Below, in pieces: positions 44,814 to 57,144 of a stretch of DNA of 64,000 nucleotides (positions are counted from its first letter, which is position 1; every line of letters starts with the position of its first letter). The DNA lies in the NCBI GenBank assembly GCA_021464415.1, contig CM038464.1:55355328-55419327 (forward strand), in the 5' to 3' direction. The position numbers and the translations under genes were made by a program. The stretch comes from Lonicera japonica. Lineage: Eukaryota > Streptophyta > Magnoliopsida > Dipsacales > Caprifoliaceae. The notes under the pieces are model-generated. The model searched no databases and was not told where the DNA came from. It was given only the letters and a program-made list of their open reading frames with translations.

Positions 44814-46355
44814 GGGTGTATTCAATTCAGATTTTACCTGACTTTTTAAAATTAGTAAATTCTTTTAAGTTCATAAATTGTTTTAAATTCTTATGGAGTA
44901 TGACAAATTTTAATACATTAATTCTTTTGAATTTATGCAAATTTTAATAAGTCCATAAATTTTTGCATATTTTGATAAGTCCATCAAAAAATAAAAAATC
45001 AAAAGACAAATAATAAAATAAATTAATTATGAGTTTAAAGTAACATTATCAAAAATGTAAATATAATTAACGAAATACATTATAAAAATCCATACTGCTC
45101 CATTCAAACATCATTATGATTATCATAACCATCTTCATTCTCATTGTTATCATCGTGATATTTTCATTATTTTGTGGCCACCTATTTACTAAAAATATTC
45201 AAGCCAACAAATTTTTATGATTTTCTTATAATTATTAATTGAATTTTACACTTGATACTATGTTTTGTTTATAAGTTATTTTTTTTATTTCATATAATTA
45301 TTCAATTCTTAGTATATACATATTCATTAACGGACTTAATGACATTTGTCAAGTACTACAACCTTGTGCAACACATGTGCACAAAAATTAGTTATAATGA
45401 AAAATCAAATGAAAAATAATAAAAGAATTTTGATTACAACTTTGAGGTAATAAGCAAATTATAAATTCGCCACAAAAGATTCAGATCGAGTCTAAAAACC
45501 CAATGGATTGGGTTTTTTTCTCTTTCCGTTCGATTTTCATCTTTTGTCTAAAAGAATTCATAAAATGAGAGAAAAAAAATCAAGGGGTAACATCTCTATC
45601 ATTTCTGAATAATATAACTAATTGGATAATTAAAATTTTGAAAATAACAATATTTAAATTAAAAAAAAGACTTTAGATAGAGTGAATAAATTAGAGGGAT
45701 TTAAATAGATTTTATAGATGAAGAAAAAACAATACATAGGGTTTGGAAAAAGAAGAGGTTTTAAATAGAGAGAATGGAGCATAATGATTTAATAGATTAT
45801 AGAGACAAGAAGAAATAATCCTAGGGTGGGAGAAAGATGGAAAAGAAATCCATATGAAATCTTTTGCTTTAAAAGAAGATTTGTTGGTGGATTTGTTATT
45901 CATAAAAACACTGTTAAATCCATCAAAATCTATCAATTTATAAAATCCTTCAAAATTTATTGAGTTTTGAATACCATAAGATTTTAAAAGACTATTTTAA
46001 TCATACTTGAATTCCATAAGATTTTAAAAGATTTTTTAAAATCCTAATTGAGTAACATAAGATTTTAAAAGACTAGTTTTAATCCTAATTGAATACCACA
46101 AGATTTTAAAAGATTTTTTAAAATCCTACTTGAATTCCATAAGATTTTAAAAGATTTTTTAAAATCCTAATTGAGTAATATAAGATTTTAAAAGACTAGT
46201 TTTAATCCTAATTGAATACCACAAGATTTTAAAAGATTTTTTAAAATCCTAATTGAATATCATAAGATGTTAAAAGACTTTTTAAAATCCTAATTGAATA
46301 CCCATAGACTTTCAAAATCTACAAAAATCCTATAGAATCTAAATTGAATACATCC
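44814..46355. mobile_element. 1.5-kb non-autonomous element with array-like right end
   Basis: The left end GGGTGTATTCAATTCAGATTTTA pairs with the inverted right end GGATGTATTCAATTTAGATTCTA. It interrupts the surrounding minisatellite, which supports an insertion. No clear target duplication could be fixed because the target is itself repetitive. The minus-strand open frame at 45712-45936 has no recognisable domain. Confidence 0.55.
45969..46295. repeat. 41-bp tandem array with a 123-bp higher-order repeat
   Basis: Eight units of about 41 bp begin GAATNCCATAAGATTTTAAAAG. Units 2-4 (46009-46131) and 5-7 (46132-46254) form a three-unit block repeated with only two differences. Each unit holds an inverted pair (GATTTTAAAAGA / TTTTTTAAAATC). 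The unit resembles the terminal repeat of the element it lies in. Confidence 0.9.
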
Positions 46356-46590
46356 CCCTTAATCAATTATTCAAGAAATGGACCTAATACTATACAATTA
46401 ATTATCAAATAGACCTAATATTAAGCAATCACTAGCAATTCTTCAATTAATCTAACATAGACCTAATATTATGCAATTAATCAAGAAATATACTTCATAT
46501 TAAGAAATATACCTAATATTGATCAAGAAATATACCTAATAGTAATAAAGAAATATACCTAATACTAAAAAAGATTAAGAAATAGACTCA

Positions 46591-47039
46591 CTTATAGTAT
46601 GTGGCCGACGGCGGCGGGAGCCGGCAAAGGTGGAGGTGCAAAGCAACTAAGCAAGTGAAGAGCAAAATAAAAAATGGGAAGAAGAGAAAACATAATAGAA
46701 GAAGAAATAAATTTGAGGAATGAACGGGTGTGGTATATGGGAGGAATTAAGTAAAATTTAAGGTTTTAAATCACCCCTAAAGTTTAAATTTTGATACACA
46801 CCTAGAATCAGACCGCCTCTCATTGGAGTTAAACTTATACTTAGGTACCCTGAAATATAAAATTATGTACATAGGTTCCTATATATATATATATATATTC
46901 AAAAAATACCCCAAATATAATTAAAAAAATTGAAAATTAAGGAGCCTTCCCTTGCCCCCTTACTAGTACCACCACTCATGTATAGATATATATATATATA
47001 TATACATACTAACATTTTTCAAATCTCCAAATTTGCATA
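46591..47039. other. Intergenic, no gene seen
   Basis: A GC-rich island (GGCCGACGGCGGCGGGAGCC, 46602-46621) stands out but opens no recognisable frame. (TA)n runs occur at 46881-46900 and 46986-47003. Confidence 0.4.
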
Positions 47040-47330
47040 CTAAGTTTAGATGAAGTATTTGATAAAACTTGCTGAAAATAATCTCCATAATTAGTAAATC
47101 ATCTCCACTAAATTATATCAATCAATTCATCTGGGAATTGACTTAACTAAACATCTAAAATTTCAACAGAAATACGCATGTATATCAATTTTTTAGTTAA
47201 CTCACTTTCCAGTTGAATGTTTTAATGAAATTTGGTGGAAATGATCTAATAATAATGAAGATCATCTTTACAAAATTTTATCAAAAAAATCATCTGTTTA
47301 CCCCTCAAATGGCTCGGTCTATAAACTTGA
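47040..47330. mobile_element. MITE family A, copy 5
   Basis: It shows AATCATCTCCACTAAATT, the central CTAAAATTTCAACAGAAATACGC, AACTCACTTTCCAGTTGA and ATGAAATTTGGTGGAAATGATC in the family order, ending in AAAAAATCATCTGTTTACCCC. The left outer arm is weak. Confidence 0.65.
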
Positions 47331-47707
47331 TATGTATAATTTGGTATGTATGAGAAATATGTTAAAGACTTTCTTTAACAAAAAGAAAGTTCGATGTTCA
47401 TTTGGAGGTTAAATACAAGGACATTCTAGCCTAATTACATATTGATCCGGGCATAAGTAAATAGATGAATATTTGTGAATATTTAAAGATGATCTCGCAG
47501 ATCAATTCACAATTGTGAAAGTATATGTGGACAACTTTTACGATATTGCTCCAACATAATTAACATTGAAATAACATATTTGATTTTATTGTGTTTTTCT
47601 TATTCTAAATTGAATAATGCGCATCCATATAAGAAAATTATGAGTGTTTAGTATCTATTAATAAATCAGATCAGTCTTAAAATGATATGACTCTTTATGT
47701 TTATGTT

Positions 47708-47842
47708 CCCAACTGGTGGCTCAGATTTAAATTGAGTCTTTATGTTTTAATCTGACGGCTCCTATATAACCTTCACTTATCTTCCCAACTGGTGGCTCAA
47801 ATTTAATTTCAGCCTTTATGTTTTAATCTGGCTGCTCATATT
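47708..47842 (+). repeat. 76-bp-period duplication
   Basis: CCCAACTGGTGGCTCA starts at 47708 and again at 47784. Both copies continue with ATTTAA, TTTATGTTTTAATCTG and GCTC. The role is unknown. Confidence 0.8.
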
Positions 47843-49240
47843 TATCTCTTAATTAATTTTTCTCCTAACTAATTTCAATGGTGATAAAAACAAACAAGTA
47901 TTTATTAAACATGTATTTATCTCTTAATTACAACTTATTAAACATGTATTTAATTTCCATATAAATTTTAACATGTATTTATTTCTTAATACGTAGTTTT
48001 AGATCTCTCCATCTGTGCTTCGTTTATATTTCTCCATATGAATATAGTTTATTTCTGTAATATGTAATTTTTTTTTCTAATAACTATTTTTTTCTCTATT
48101 GACATTTATTAAATAATATTCGATGTAATATTGTGTAATAATTATAAAATGGGTATATATACAATATGTATATATATATATGTATATCACTACTAAAAAG
48201 TGGCAAACATTATATGTAGCAATAATAAAAAATCGGAATAGTCTATACGTAATGTAATTGATTATTATAATTTTATCATAATGAATTGTATATAATTTTG
48301 CGTAATGGATATATATAATATTTTTACATAATTTGGACTACTGTAAGTATAACTAAAAAGATGGGTGTCTACTGTTCAGATTTTTGATATTCAATCATTA
48401 CCTTAATTTTAAAATGGATATGAGTATAACGATCTATACATATTTTTAATTTTATCGTAATGTAATTGATTATTAATTTTACGTGATATACAAACATTAA
48501 TTATTAAATTTTAGAATTTTTTATACTAATCTTCTTATTAAAAAAAATTCTAACATCAGTTTAATAATTATTTTTCAAATTGCATAAGTTTATTTAAAAT
48601 AACATGATTAATATAAATTTAATTTCATGTACAAAAATGTTCAATTGCCGGAAATTCTCTTACATTAAAATTCTTATCACTTGAATCATACTAAAATTAA
48701 TAAATTTAAATAAAAATTGAATAGCTTAAATTAAAATTAGAATCCAGTTTTTATTTTGTTACTGAAATGGCTTCTTTAATTATATTTTTCCATACCTTTA
48801 TTTGATTATGAGATATGTATGAGTTGTTTTTATTATCAATATCAAATATTTATTAATATTTAGTTATGTTAAATTCAATGGAAGTTTCAATTGCTCAAAA
48901 TTATTTATACTTTCTCAAAATTATTTATATTTTTCTTATTATAAATGGTAGAAATTAATTTTCTAAATGTAGGAATTTTAATTTTTAACACCTCTTTATT
49001 TCTAAAAGACAAATAGAAAGGGCATCATGTCCTATATACATTTAAGTAATGATATTGGTAATTTCAGTTTTTTTGAAAGAAAATATAATTAATTGTGGGA
49101 AAAGGTTAAAAAAATAAATAATAAATAAGTTAATGGTTGGTGATAAAGGCATATATAATATTATATTTATTATTTTTTTCAAAATATATTAATAAAAGTT
49201 TATTTTCTCTGAAACTAATTCTATTTTTTAAATATCATAT
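47843..49240. other. Intergenic, no gene seen
   Basis: Very AT-rich. A CACTACTAAAAAG stretch near 48188 resembles a CACTA-type end, but no partner was found. Confidence 0.4.
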
Positions 49241-49246
49241 TGATAC

Positions 49247-49985
49247 GAGGGTGCGTTTAGCATGCCGGATAAGAATTAAGTGGAATCGGACATATAAGGA
49301 TTAGTTGGATAAAAATTTAATAAACTTTGCATTTGATGGAGTTTTATATTATAAGTCTGGATATTATATAACATAACTCGCTTTTGTTTTAAAAATACAT
49401 GCAATATTAATTGTTGTCCACAAATTATTTTTTTTGCTAATGCGATTAACCTATTTATAAATAAGTTTCGTAAAAACCTATTTCAAGAGAAAAGTTCTAT
49501 ATTACATACAATATTTACGAATTAGGCATTAAGTATAGTTTCAAATTATGATATAATTTTTTTTTTTATAAAATTAAAGTTTCTTATAAATTCCTTCATT
49601 TAATAAAAGAAAAATAAAAATACCATATTATACGATAAATGAATTTTGTTAGTAGACTTAATGTGATTTTGGCAGATCAAAAATTGTCATATCTAAAGGG
49701 CGTAAAGAAGAAAGTCGGAATAAATTAATTAAAAATTTATTTTTATATTCGTTTTATTATCCGACAAACACATAATAAAATAATACCATTTATAGGCATG
49801 GTATAATTTTATCCGGTTATAATGTGACAAAAAGATAATTAGTCATGAATCCAATCATCTCCTGTGTTGCACTAAACGCGGGATATGATAAAGATATCAT
49901 ATCCACTCTTGTACCAAATATAGGATATGATTTATTTATCCTAACCTTTTTGACAACAAACATTGGGTATGATTAACGGGATTAA
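49247..49985. mobile_element. Possible degenerate DNA transposon
   Basis: GAGGGTGCGTTTAGCATGCCGG at the left resembles the inverted sequence CGTTTAGTGCAACACAGGAG at about 49861-49880, and both are followed inward by GGAT-AG-type words. The termini are eroded and no target duplication was found. Confidence 0.3.
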
Positions 49986-51240
49986 CGCTATTTATAAGGA
50001 GGCAATAGTCGAGTTTTCGGTTTTAACAAATTTGAACTCGATATATCTAAAATTATATATGATTACATGAAATTAAACTTGACAAAAAATATATTTATTT
50101 TAAAAAAATAAATTAAAACATACCCTGTTTACTATAATTTATGTATAAACATAAACTCACTTTTTCACTCCTAGTAGAGGCGTTACTATATTATATGTAT
50201 AAACATAAATTTAGAAAACTTCTAAATTTCACAAATTAAACAAAGCAAATCCATGTCTCCACGATCTCATTATCACAATCACACAGTTGCTTGCCTGCTT
50301 CTCTATTCTTCATCTCTCTCACTCGCTTTTCTTTGTCTCACTCACACAAATATACAACTATGCTAGCACGACCACGCGCACAACCCACTATATTTTTAGG
50401 TATATTTTTCGGATCTACTTTTTAAAATTAAGAATTATTTTATTCCTTCATTACTTGCATAATATTAGTTTTGTTTTTTTATTAATTGCCTAATATCAAG
50501 TGTATTTCTTGAACATTTGATTAATTGTTGAATATTTGGTGATTTAGGTCTAAATTCGTAATTGTTGAATATTAGTTATATACTTATAATTATTTAATAA
50601 TTTATTTTATTCTATTAAAAACAGTATTAATGGACAAATTTTAAATAGTATTAAAATTTTAAAACTTTAAATATGATTTAGTGTGCTTTAAATTTCACCC
50701 ACGGTTGACTCAATCGTAGCTTCACCACTGCCTCCTCACATGTTGTAATTATATTGTATCATAAAGGTATTTAAAGAAAAATGTTATATTACAGTAGAGT
50801 CGAGTCAAATGGACAAAATTTATGTGAACTCGAATTTAAACCATTTGAACTCAAACTTTTCTTGATTATAAAAGAAAAAATAAATAATTCACCTTATATT
50901 GAAATTTGCTTAGTTGAAATCAGGCCATTTTTTATCCCTAATTGTAACGGAAGTGCACTTAGAAAAACTTAATTTATTTTACCACTATTTGAATAATATT
51001 TTGTTTAAGATTAAAAATTAAAATTAATGTTGTAGTAAAAATTTAATTATTCTTACTCTCAAATTTAGAGTATACTAATACTTTTTGAGAATGATGTTAA
51101 AATTAATTTATCTGAGAAATAGCAAAGTTAGAATAAGAATTCTTAATATGAGATAAAAAAATAATAAAATTAAGAGTAGTTATAGATATAAAAAAGTAAC
51201 AAAAAATATGATTTTAGATAATGTCGCTAATTACATATAG
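49986..51240. other. Intergenic, possible gene remnants
   Basis: A less AT-rich, pyrimidine-rich patch at about 50250-50390 looks unlike its surroundings, but its frames show no known domain. No intact gene. Confidence 0.4.
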
Positions 51241-51252
51241 GCACAATCAAAT

Positions 51253-51279
51253 CGTGCCGTAGGCACGGGCATTATCTAA
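51253..51279 (+). mobile_element. Helitron 3' end
   Basis: A perfect hairpin, CGTGCC-GTA-GGCACG (51253-51267), is followed after nine bases by CTAA (51276-51279) and then T. This fits a Helitron 3' terminus. The 5' end was not located. Confidence 0.5.
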
Positions 51280-52551
51280 TATATATATAAAAACAGATAA
51301 GACAATAGAAATTAAAGATCCTTCTAGGAGAACATACAACTAGTATACTGAGAAAGGAATCAATTGAAGATTTGAAACCCTAGTTATTCTCGACTATAAT
51401 TTTCTTCACCACAGAAAGTAGGAGATTCTTGATTCTTAAAGATTATCCATGGCCTCAGCAGATTCGGATATTTTTACACGTGTTCTTTTTCTTTTCTTTT
51501 TTTTTTTATTATTGTTTTCGTTTTTAACCATCTATATATTTTTATGCATATCATGATCCTGACATATTTTTACGCATCAATAATTTTAAAGGGACAAAGA
51601 AAATCTTTACCCAGAGCAAAATATGCATATTCTCGCTCCCTCCAAGATTCATAATTTCGCTTCCCTTTTTTTTTTTTTTTTTCTTAAAAGATGTTGCAAA
51701 TAATTGTAGTGTTAATTCTTTTTAGGGGATAATCAGCCTACAAACCGACAACATAAGTAAGTTACATATTTGGTTATTTATGGGAAAATGGAAGAAAAAT
51801 CCCTTACACGATTGAATTTTCATAAAAAGATTCATAATAAGATATTTTAATACAATAAGAACACCGTTTATTACCATAACTAAGGGTAAAGATAAGATTA
51901 GAATTAATTGTATTAAGATTTTACATATGTATGTACCTATATCAATATAAATATTATAACGTATTTATTGGATATTCAAAGTATTTCCTAACATTAATTG
52001 TTTCCTAATTTGCCAATTATATTCCTTATACTTATTGTTTCCTAATTTGCATTTCCTTTTATCTAAATTTTAAATTTACATATTTACAATTATTAAAAAA
52101 AATTATTTGTAGTATTCAAAGTAAGTTCCTTTGTTTAATTGCAAAAAAGCCTTATTGGATTTTAAATTTAAAAAATTGAAAATAATGATAAATGTCATTT
52201 TTGTCCATAATAATGTGGAATTAGCAAGATTGGAGCTTTGATTGAAAAATATTGTATCATGTCCTTATCGTCTAAATCTATGCATAAGAAAAATTTATCA
52301 CCGAATGACCATTCATTTATTTGGTTAAAATAAGTATATTTTTTTTAAAAAAAAGTACCAAAATCATAGTAAGCCTATCAATTTGAGGGGTCGATTTTAT
52401 ATTTTTTAAGATTAAATTTCATTTAAATTCTTTCTTGGTAACTATAGAAAAATACAGTACCCTTAATCCGCATTTCATAAATGCATGTAATTTTCTGTAT
52501 CTTAATAATCAGAAAATTTTCTTGTAAAGTAGTAACTTTCTAGATTTGATC
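51280..52551. other. Intergenic, with a possible captured 5' gene fragment
   Basis: At 51366-51490 a leader-like stretch (GAAACCCTAG) leads to ATG 51450, encoding MASADSDIFTRV before running into a T-rich sequence. It could be the first exon of a gene fragment. No further exons were found. The rest is AT-rich and empty. Confidence 0.3.
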
Positions 52552-52718
52552 ATATATATATATATATGGATGAGTTTTCAATGGTTACCTTCTCTCTCTA
52601 CCCATTGATGGGTACTGACAATAATTAATGCACATTAGTGAGGTGTCAAATCTTTTAACCTGTTATAGCAGTTAAGGTGACCTGTTCTATTTTTTTATTT
52701 TTTAATTAAAGTTTAGGT

Positions 52719-53025
52719 GGTGTTTGATTGAGATTTTAAAATCAAGTGTTTAAATTTTTTATCAAAAAGTCAACTTTACTTCACACTTCCCAAATTACTT
52801 TACTTTCTCTCTCATAAAATTTTTAAAATACCATAATTTTAAATTCAAAAATCGGAATTAGATAAAAAAAATATATTTAAAACCTAATCATCGAGATCTA
52901 TAAAACAAGATCCATTGTTACTATTTTTTTTAATTTTTTTACGAGTTTTTTTGAATTGGTTGAAAAAAAACTTTAACAAAAATTAAATTCACTTTTTAAA
53001 ATATGTTTTAAAATCTCAACCAAAT
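52719..53025. mobile_element. Small MITE-like element
   Basis: GGTGTTTGATTGAGATTTTA at the left pairs with TAAAATCTCAACCAAA at the right (53009-53024). The interior is AT-rich and non-coding. No exact target duplication was seen. Confidence 0.45.
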
Positions 53026-55720
53026 AAGATTCCTTAAATGCTTTATTTGCCAAATAAACCTAGGATAACCCAATTCCAAATTAGGATAAGTGTTTATGAG
53101 TGTTTTCGTCTTTTCAATTTTATAGTTAATTAATAACATAAGTTTATTGAAAATAACACTTTCAAAATATATTTGATTTTGAATTTTTATCTCTATAAAA
53201 CAGGTTTACAAATTACATACAACTCAAGTACTATTTCAATAACACTTTCAATTTAATCATTTTATTATCATTCGTGACAAATCATATCATAATAAAAACT
53301 CAAAAATTAATTTGAAGCCTCTCATATAGCATGTGCTACTAGTTTTATTAGTCACTATTCAACTAAATAATAATTTTAACACAATAACATAAAATAATAT
53401 TAATAGAAACTTATTTTCTTAATTTAAAGTATTTCAAACAAACTCAACTTTTTATAATTTGATCAGATACGGAAGTATACGCATGATTTAAGGGAAAATT
53501 TTATAAATAATTTGTCGTTACTTTAATTCCGCGCTTAAATACAATAAAACACTACTTTTATATAAAATAATTAAATTAGTATAGCGAATAAGTAGGAGTC
53601 CATACAAATTCAAGTTAATACTTTCAAAGTGGGAAAGTTTGTCGAAATCCAGTATTTTAGGAATTTAGATTAAAACAGTTTTTACATTTTGATTTTTGAA
53701 ATTATTTTAACTAAGAACCTAAACCAATTAAATTAAATCTAGCAAGTACGTAATCAATAATAAAAAATCCCAAGGAAAGAGAATCCACCACTATGGATAT
53801 AAACAAAAAAGTATCTAATTATATTTTTAATATTCATCCCTACTATATAAACAAATTCAAAATCACCATCATTATTTCTTTAAAACTAATGTAAATAAAA
53901 ATAGGCATCGCCTGTATTCTCATTTATAGTAATCACAAGAGATCCATCATTTATTTTAAAAACAATTAAAGTACTAGAAAGAAAACACGTTATAATAATG
54001 GTAATTTCAAAATCTATTTTAATTCGGGACGAATAATTAAAAATCAATTAGAATTAAAATAAGTCCATTACATCCATGGCAGTTCATCCCTCCCTTTTGG
54101 GAGATAATTTAGCCAAGCATAGTAAATAAATAATACATTAAAACAAATTAATAATTCATCATTAAAATTTAAAATTAAAGTACTTGAATACAAACTATAG
54201 ATAATTAAAAAGTTAGAAAGCATCCCACTTTATGATGCTCGAACTAGCGTGTACTGCATGGCTTTACACTGTCCATTTCTTCACCTTCAATACTTCGGCC
54301 ACACGACAACTAGTTTATGAAGGATTTTATCTATTTTTTTCTATCATTTTTCTATGATTTTAGGTGTAGAGAATAGGTCTATATTTAGTAATAATAGATA
54401 CAAGTTTAAAAGGTTTAGAAAACTATAATTGTAGAAGAAATAACAAATATGAGTTCAATTAATTAAGAAAGAATAAGGAGTTGTATTTTAATTATGAGAG
54501 AATATTGAATTGGAATATTCTTTCTTCTTTATCTTCCTTTCTGATCTTTAATATATTTCTTCCACCTTTTTATCACAATTTACTTATTTCCTACAAAAAG
54601 ACAAAATAAATATTATTCCTCCATAATTTAGGCATTAATTATATTCTAACAAAAAATTATTTACAGGTTTAAATAACAATTTGAGGCACTTATCAACGCA
54701 CGACTTCCTAAATAACACTTAAAATATATCTTATTTAGTATTAAATAATTAATTATTTGGTTCAATAATCAATGTATTGTGTTTGACAAATAAATTTTAT
54801 ACTATTTTTAAAATTGAGAAGTATATCCACTAATTAAAATTAATTTATAATTGTACTAATTTAGATTACATTTTCATTTAGATTCCTAATCGAAATCTAC
54901 TTCCATTTTAATTTATTTTCCATTTTCTTTTAAGGTGCATTTGAATTATATAATTGAATTTAGCTTTAAAATTCATAAATCTAAGATTTAAAAATTACAT
55001 ATTTGAAATACAAGAGCTTAAAATTTTGTGTTTACTAAATAAATACAAGGAAATTGATTTCTAAATCCAAATATTATTCCGCTAAAATTTATATTTAGTT
55101 GATTAGTAAGCTATTTTTATTTTTTAACCCTGTGGCGAAACTCATGCTTACACAGAATTAACCCGTTTGACTCGACCCGCCCCTATTATAATATTTTATT
55201 TCTTATAATATAGCATAATTACCACGGGATGGGAGTAGGTTTATACGTACACTATTCACTATGGATTTAGATTTAAAAAAATAAAACCTGCACCGGGCTA
55301 GGATTTGTTTATAAGATTGTTGGGTTTGGACAACACACGATCCTTTGTCATCCTTCGTATTATTATTATAATTAATATTACAAGTATATTTATAATAACA
55401 AAAAATAATAAATTTGTTTAAAAATTAATTATTATTATTTTCAAATTCGCAAGTTTGGGATCTCTAAGGAGCAACTCTATCTCTAAAATTTGAAAATTAT
55501 AACTTTAAGATAAGTATCAAATCTCATTATTTGAATATATTTATAAATCTTAAATCATAATTTCACACCAAACAAAAATATTTAGATTTGAGATTCCAAA
55601 TCCAAATCTCATGTGAAAATCTTCTCTCAAATCTACATTTCAAACACACCCTTAAAGAATTTTATAGGGTTTTATTAAAAAAATATTTTCAATTAACTAT
55701 GTTATTAATACTTTCACCCC
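53026..55720. other. Intergenic, no gene seen
   Basis: Long AT-rich stretch without coding or repeat structure that I can recognise. Confidence 0.5.
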
Positions 55721-55738
55721 ATAATAATAATAATAATG

Positions 55739-55812
<74 letters not shown>
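55721..55812. repeat. (ATA)n microsatellite, about 92 bp
   Basis: Around 30 ATA/TAA units with a single G interruption near 55739. The open frame at 55588-55815 with a long Asn run is an artefact of it. Confidence 0.97.
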
Positions 55813-56915
55813 TAAGATTTAAGAATCAAGTATACATATTCTTCTATAATGTCAATCACAGTAGACTTATTTCATGTTTATCAAATTTTCAATATATAAT
55901 CATATAAAGTATTTATAATCATGTAATTAATTAGTTAGTACGACATTTGACACTGTAATTTATAATACGAATAGTATTTTCTTTCACTAGAATGGTTTGT
56001 AAGAGGATAATTATGTAAACAACATACCATAAACTTTTGAGATTTATTTTGTACTTCAAAAAAAATATTTTTTATGAATTTATGTGAAATAAATGAGCCT
56101 ACAAACAATTCTAAAAAAATTCATCAAAATTTTAATTATTTTTTGAAAGGATCACCATTCTCAAGTATTTTTATTTTTATTTTTTGCTGTACATAATTTT
56201 TTTTTCTTTTTAAAATTGTAGCATCTTATCATTTGATAATTAATTTAAAATTTAGAGTTTTCAGAATTAATAAAACATATATATATATTTAATACTTATG
56301 TTCTTGGTTGACCTTTGTGATAATATTTCGATTACATGTTCAAATTTAAAATATTTGTTTGAGATGTTTTGTTTGAATTTTGAGCTTTTGTTATTTATAT
56401 TTTTTTATTATTTTATTTTTTAGTAGTTGTTATCTTTAATAAGGGGTAGTTTTGAAAATAACTATATTTTATTTTTAATAAATTAAAATTTATTTTGTCA
56501 TCCATTAAAAGGTTGTCCTTGAAACTAATCCTAAAAATAGAATGTCCTTTGTTAGAATGAGAGTAATTGATTTATACTTTAAAAAGAATCCCCATATTTT
56601 TATTGATTTAATTAACGTAGATGTACCAATTAATCTACTTTATTTTTTAATATTAAATTATTAATAAAATAATATTTATAAAATTAAATCAATAATATTT
56701 TTTTGTTAGTTTGTCCACACTTAAGGATTAATTTAGGAAACAATGCTAATTAACTTAAAAATGTAGATTAACTACAAGATATCAATACAAAATAAAATCA
56801 TACATTTTATAGGGGTAAAGAATAGGAATATCCTGTATTGGAATTACAAAATCATGTAATGAATATCTAATTTATGATTCCTTAAAATTAAATAGAAAAA
56901 AAATGCCATGTCATC
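55813..56915. other. Intergenic, no gene seen
   Basis: AT-rich and non-coding; nothing recognised. Confidence 0.5.
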
Positions 56916-57144
56916 AGGTATCAACAAGTTACCCACTTAACCTTGCATTTAATATTTTGTATTCTCCCATGTGCATTAATTATGTTAGCCAACTACACAT
57001 TTGATCTCAACCATTGATTTTTCATCCAACGGTTAATATTACAATAACCATCCATGAGTAAAAAAAGCAGTAACCATTGAAACTTCACCCATATATATAT
57101 ATATACCAACAAGTGACACATGAAAGTAATAACTTTTTTTTTAA

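Larger units (their letters stand above)
44735..46590. repeat. Minisatellite ATAGACCTAATATTATGCAATTAATCAAGAA, interrupted
   Basis: Degenerate units of roughly 30-40 bp with (A/T)AGACCTAATATTA, GCAATTAATC and AAGAAAT lie on both sides of the insertion, at about 44745-44812 and 46358-46590. The unit decays to short AAGAAATATACCTAATA repeats towards 46560. Confidence 0.65.
52552..57110. repeat. Inverted pair of related repeat ends
   Basis: The stretch at 52552-52690 (TATATATATGGATGAGTTTTCAATGGTTAC ..., given as TATATATATGGATGAG plus TTTTCAATGGTTAC) reappears inverted at about 56920-57105. Both share ATAATTAATGCACAT further in. They could be the two ends of one 4.5-kb element or two separate copies. 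Confidence 0.4.

Noticed and set aside
45712..45936. 74-codon minus-strand frame
   Set aside because: It lies inside a non-autonomous transposon and has no transposase motifs.
55588..55815. Open frame with a long asparagine run
   Set aside because: It is created by the (ATA)n microsatellite; there is no other domain or coding signal.
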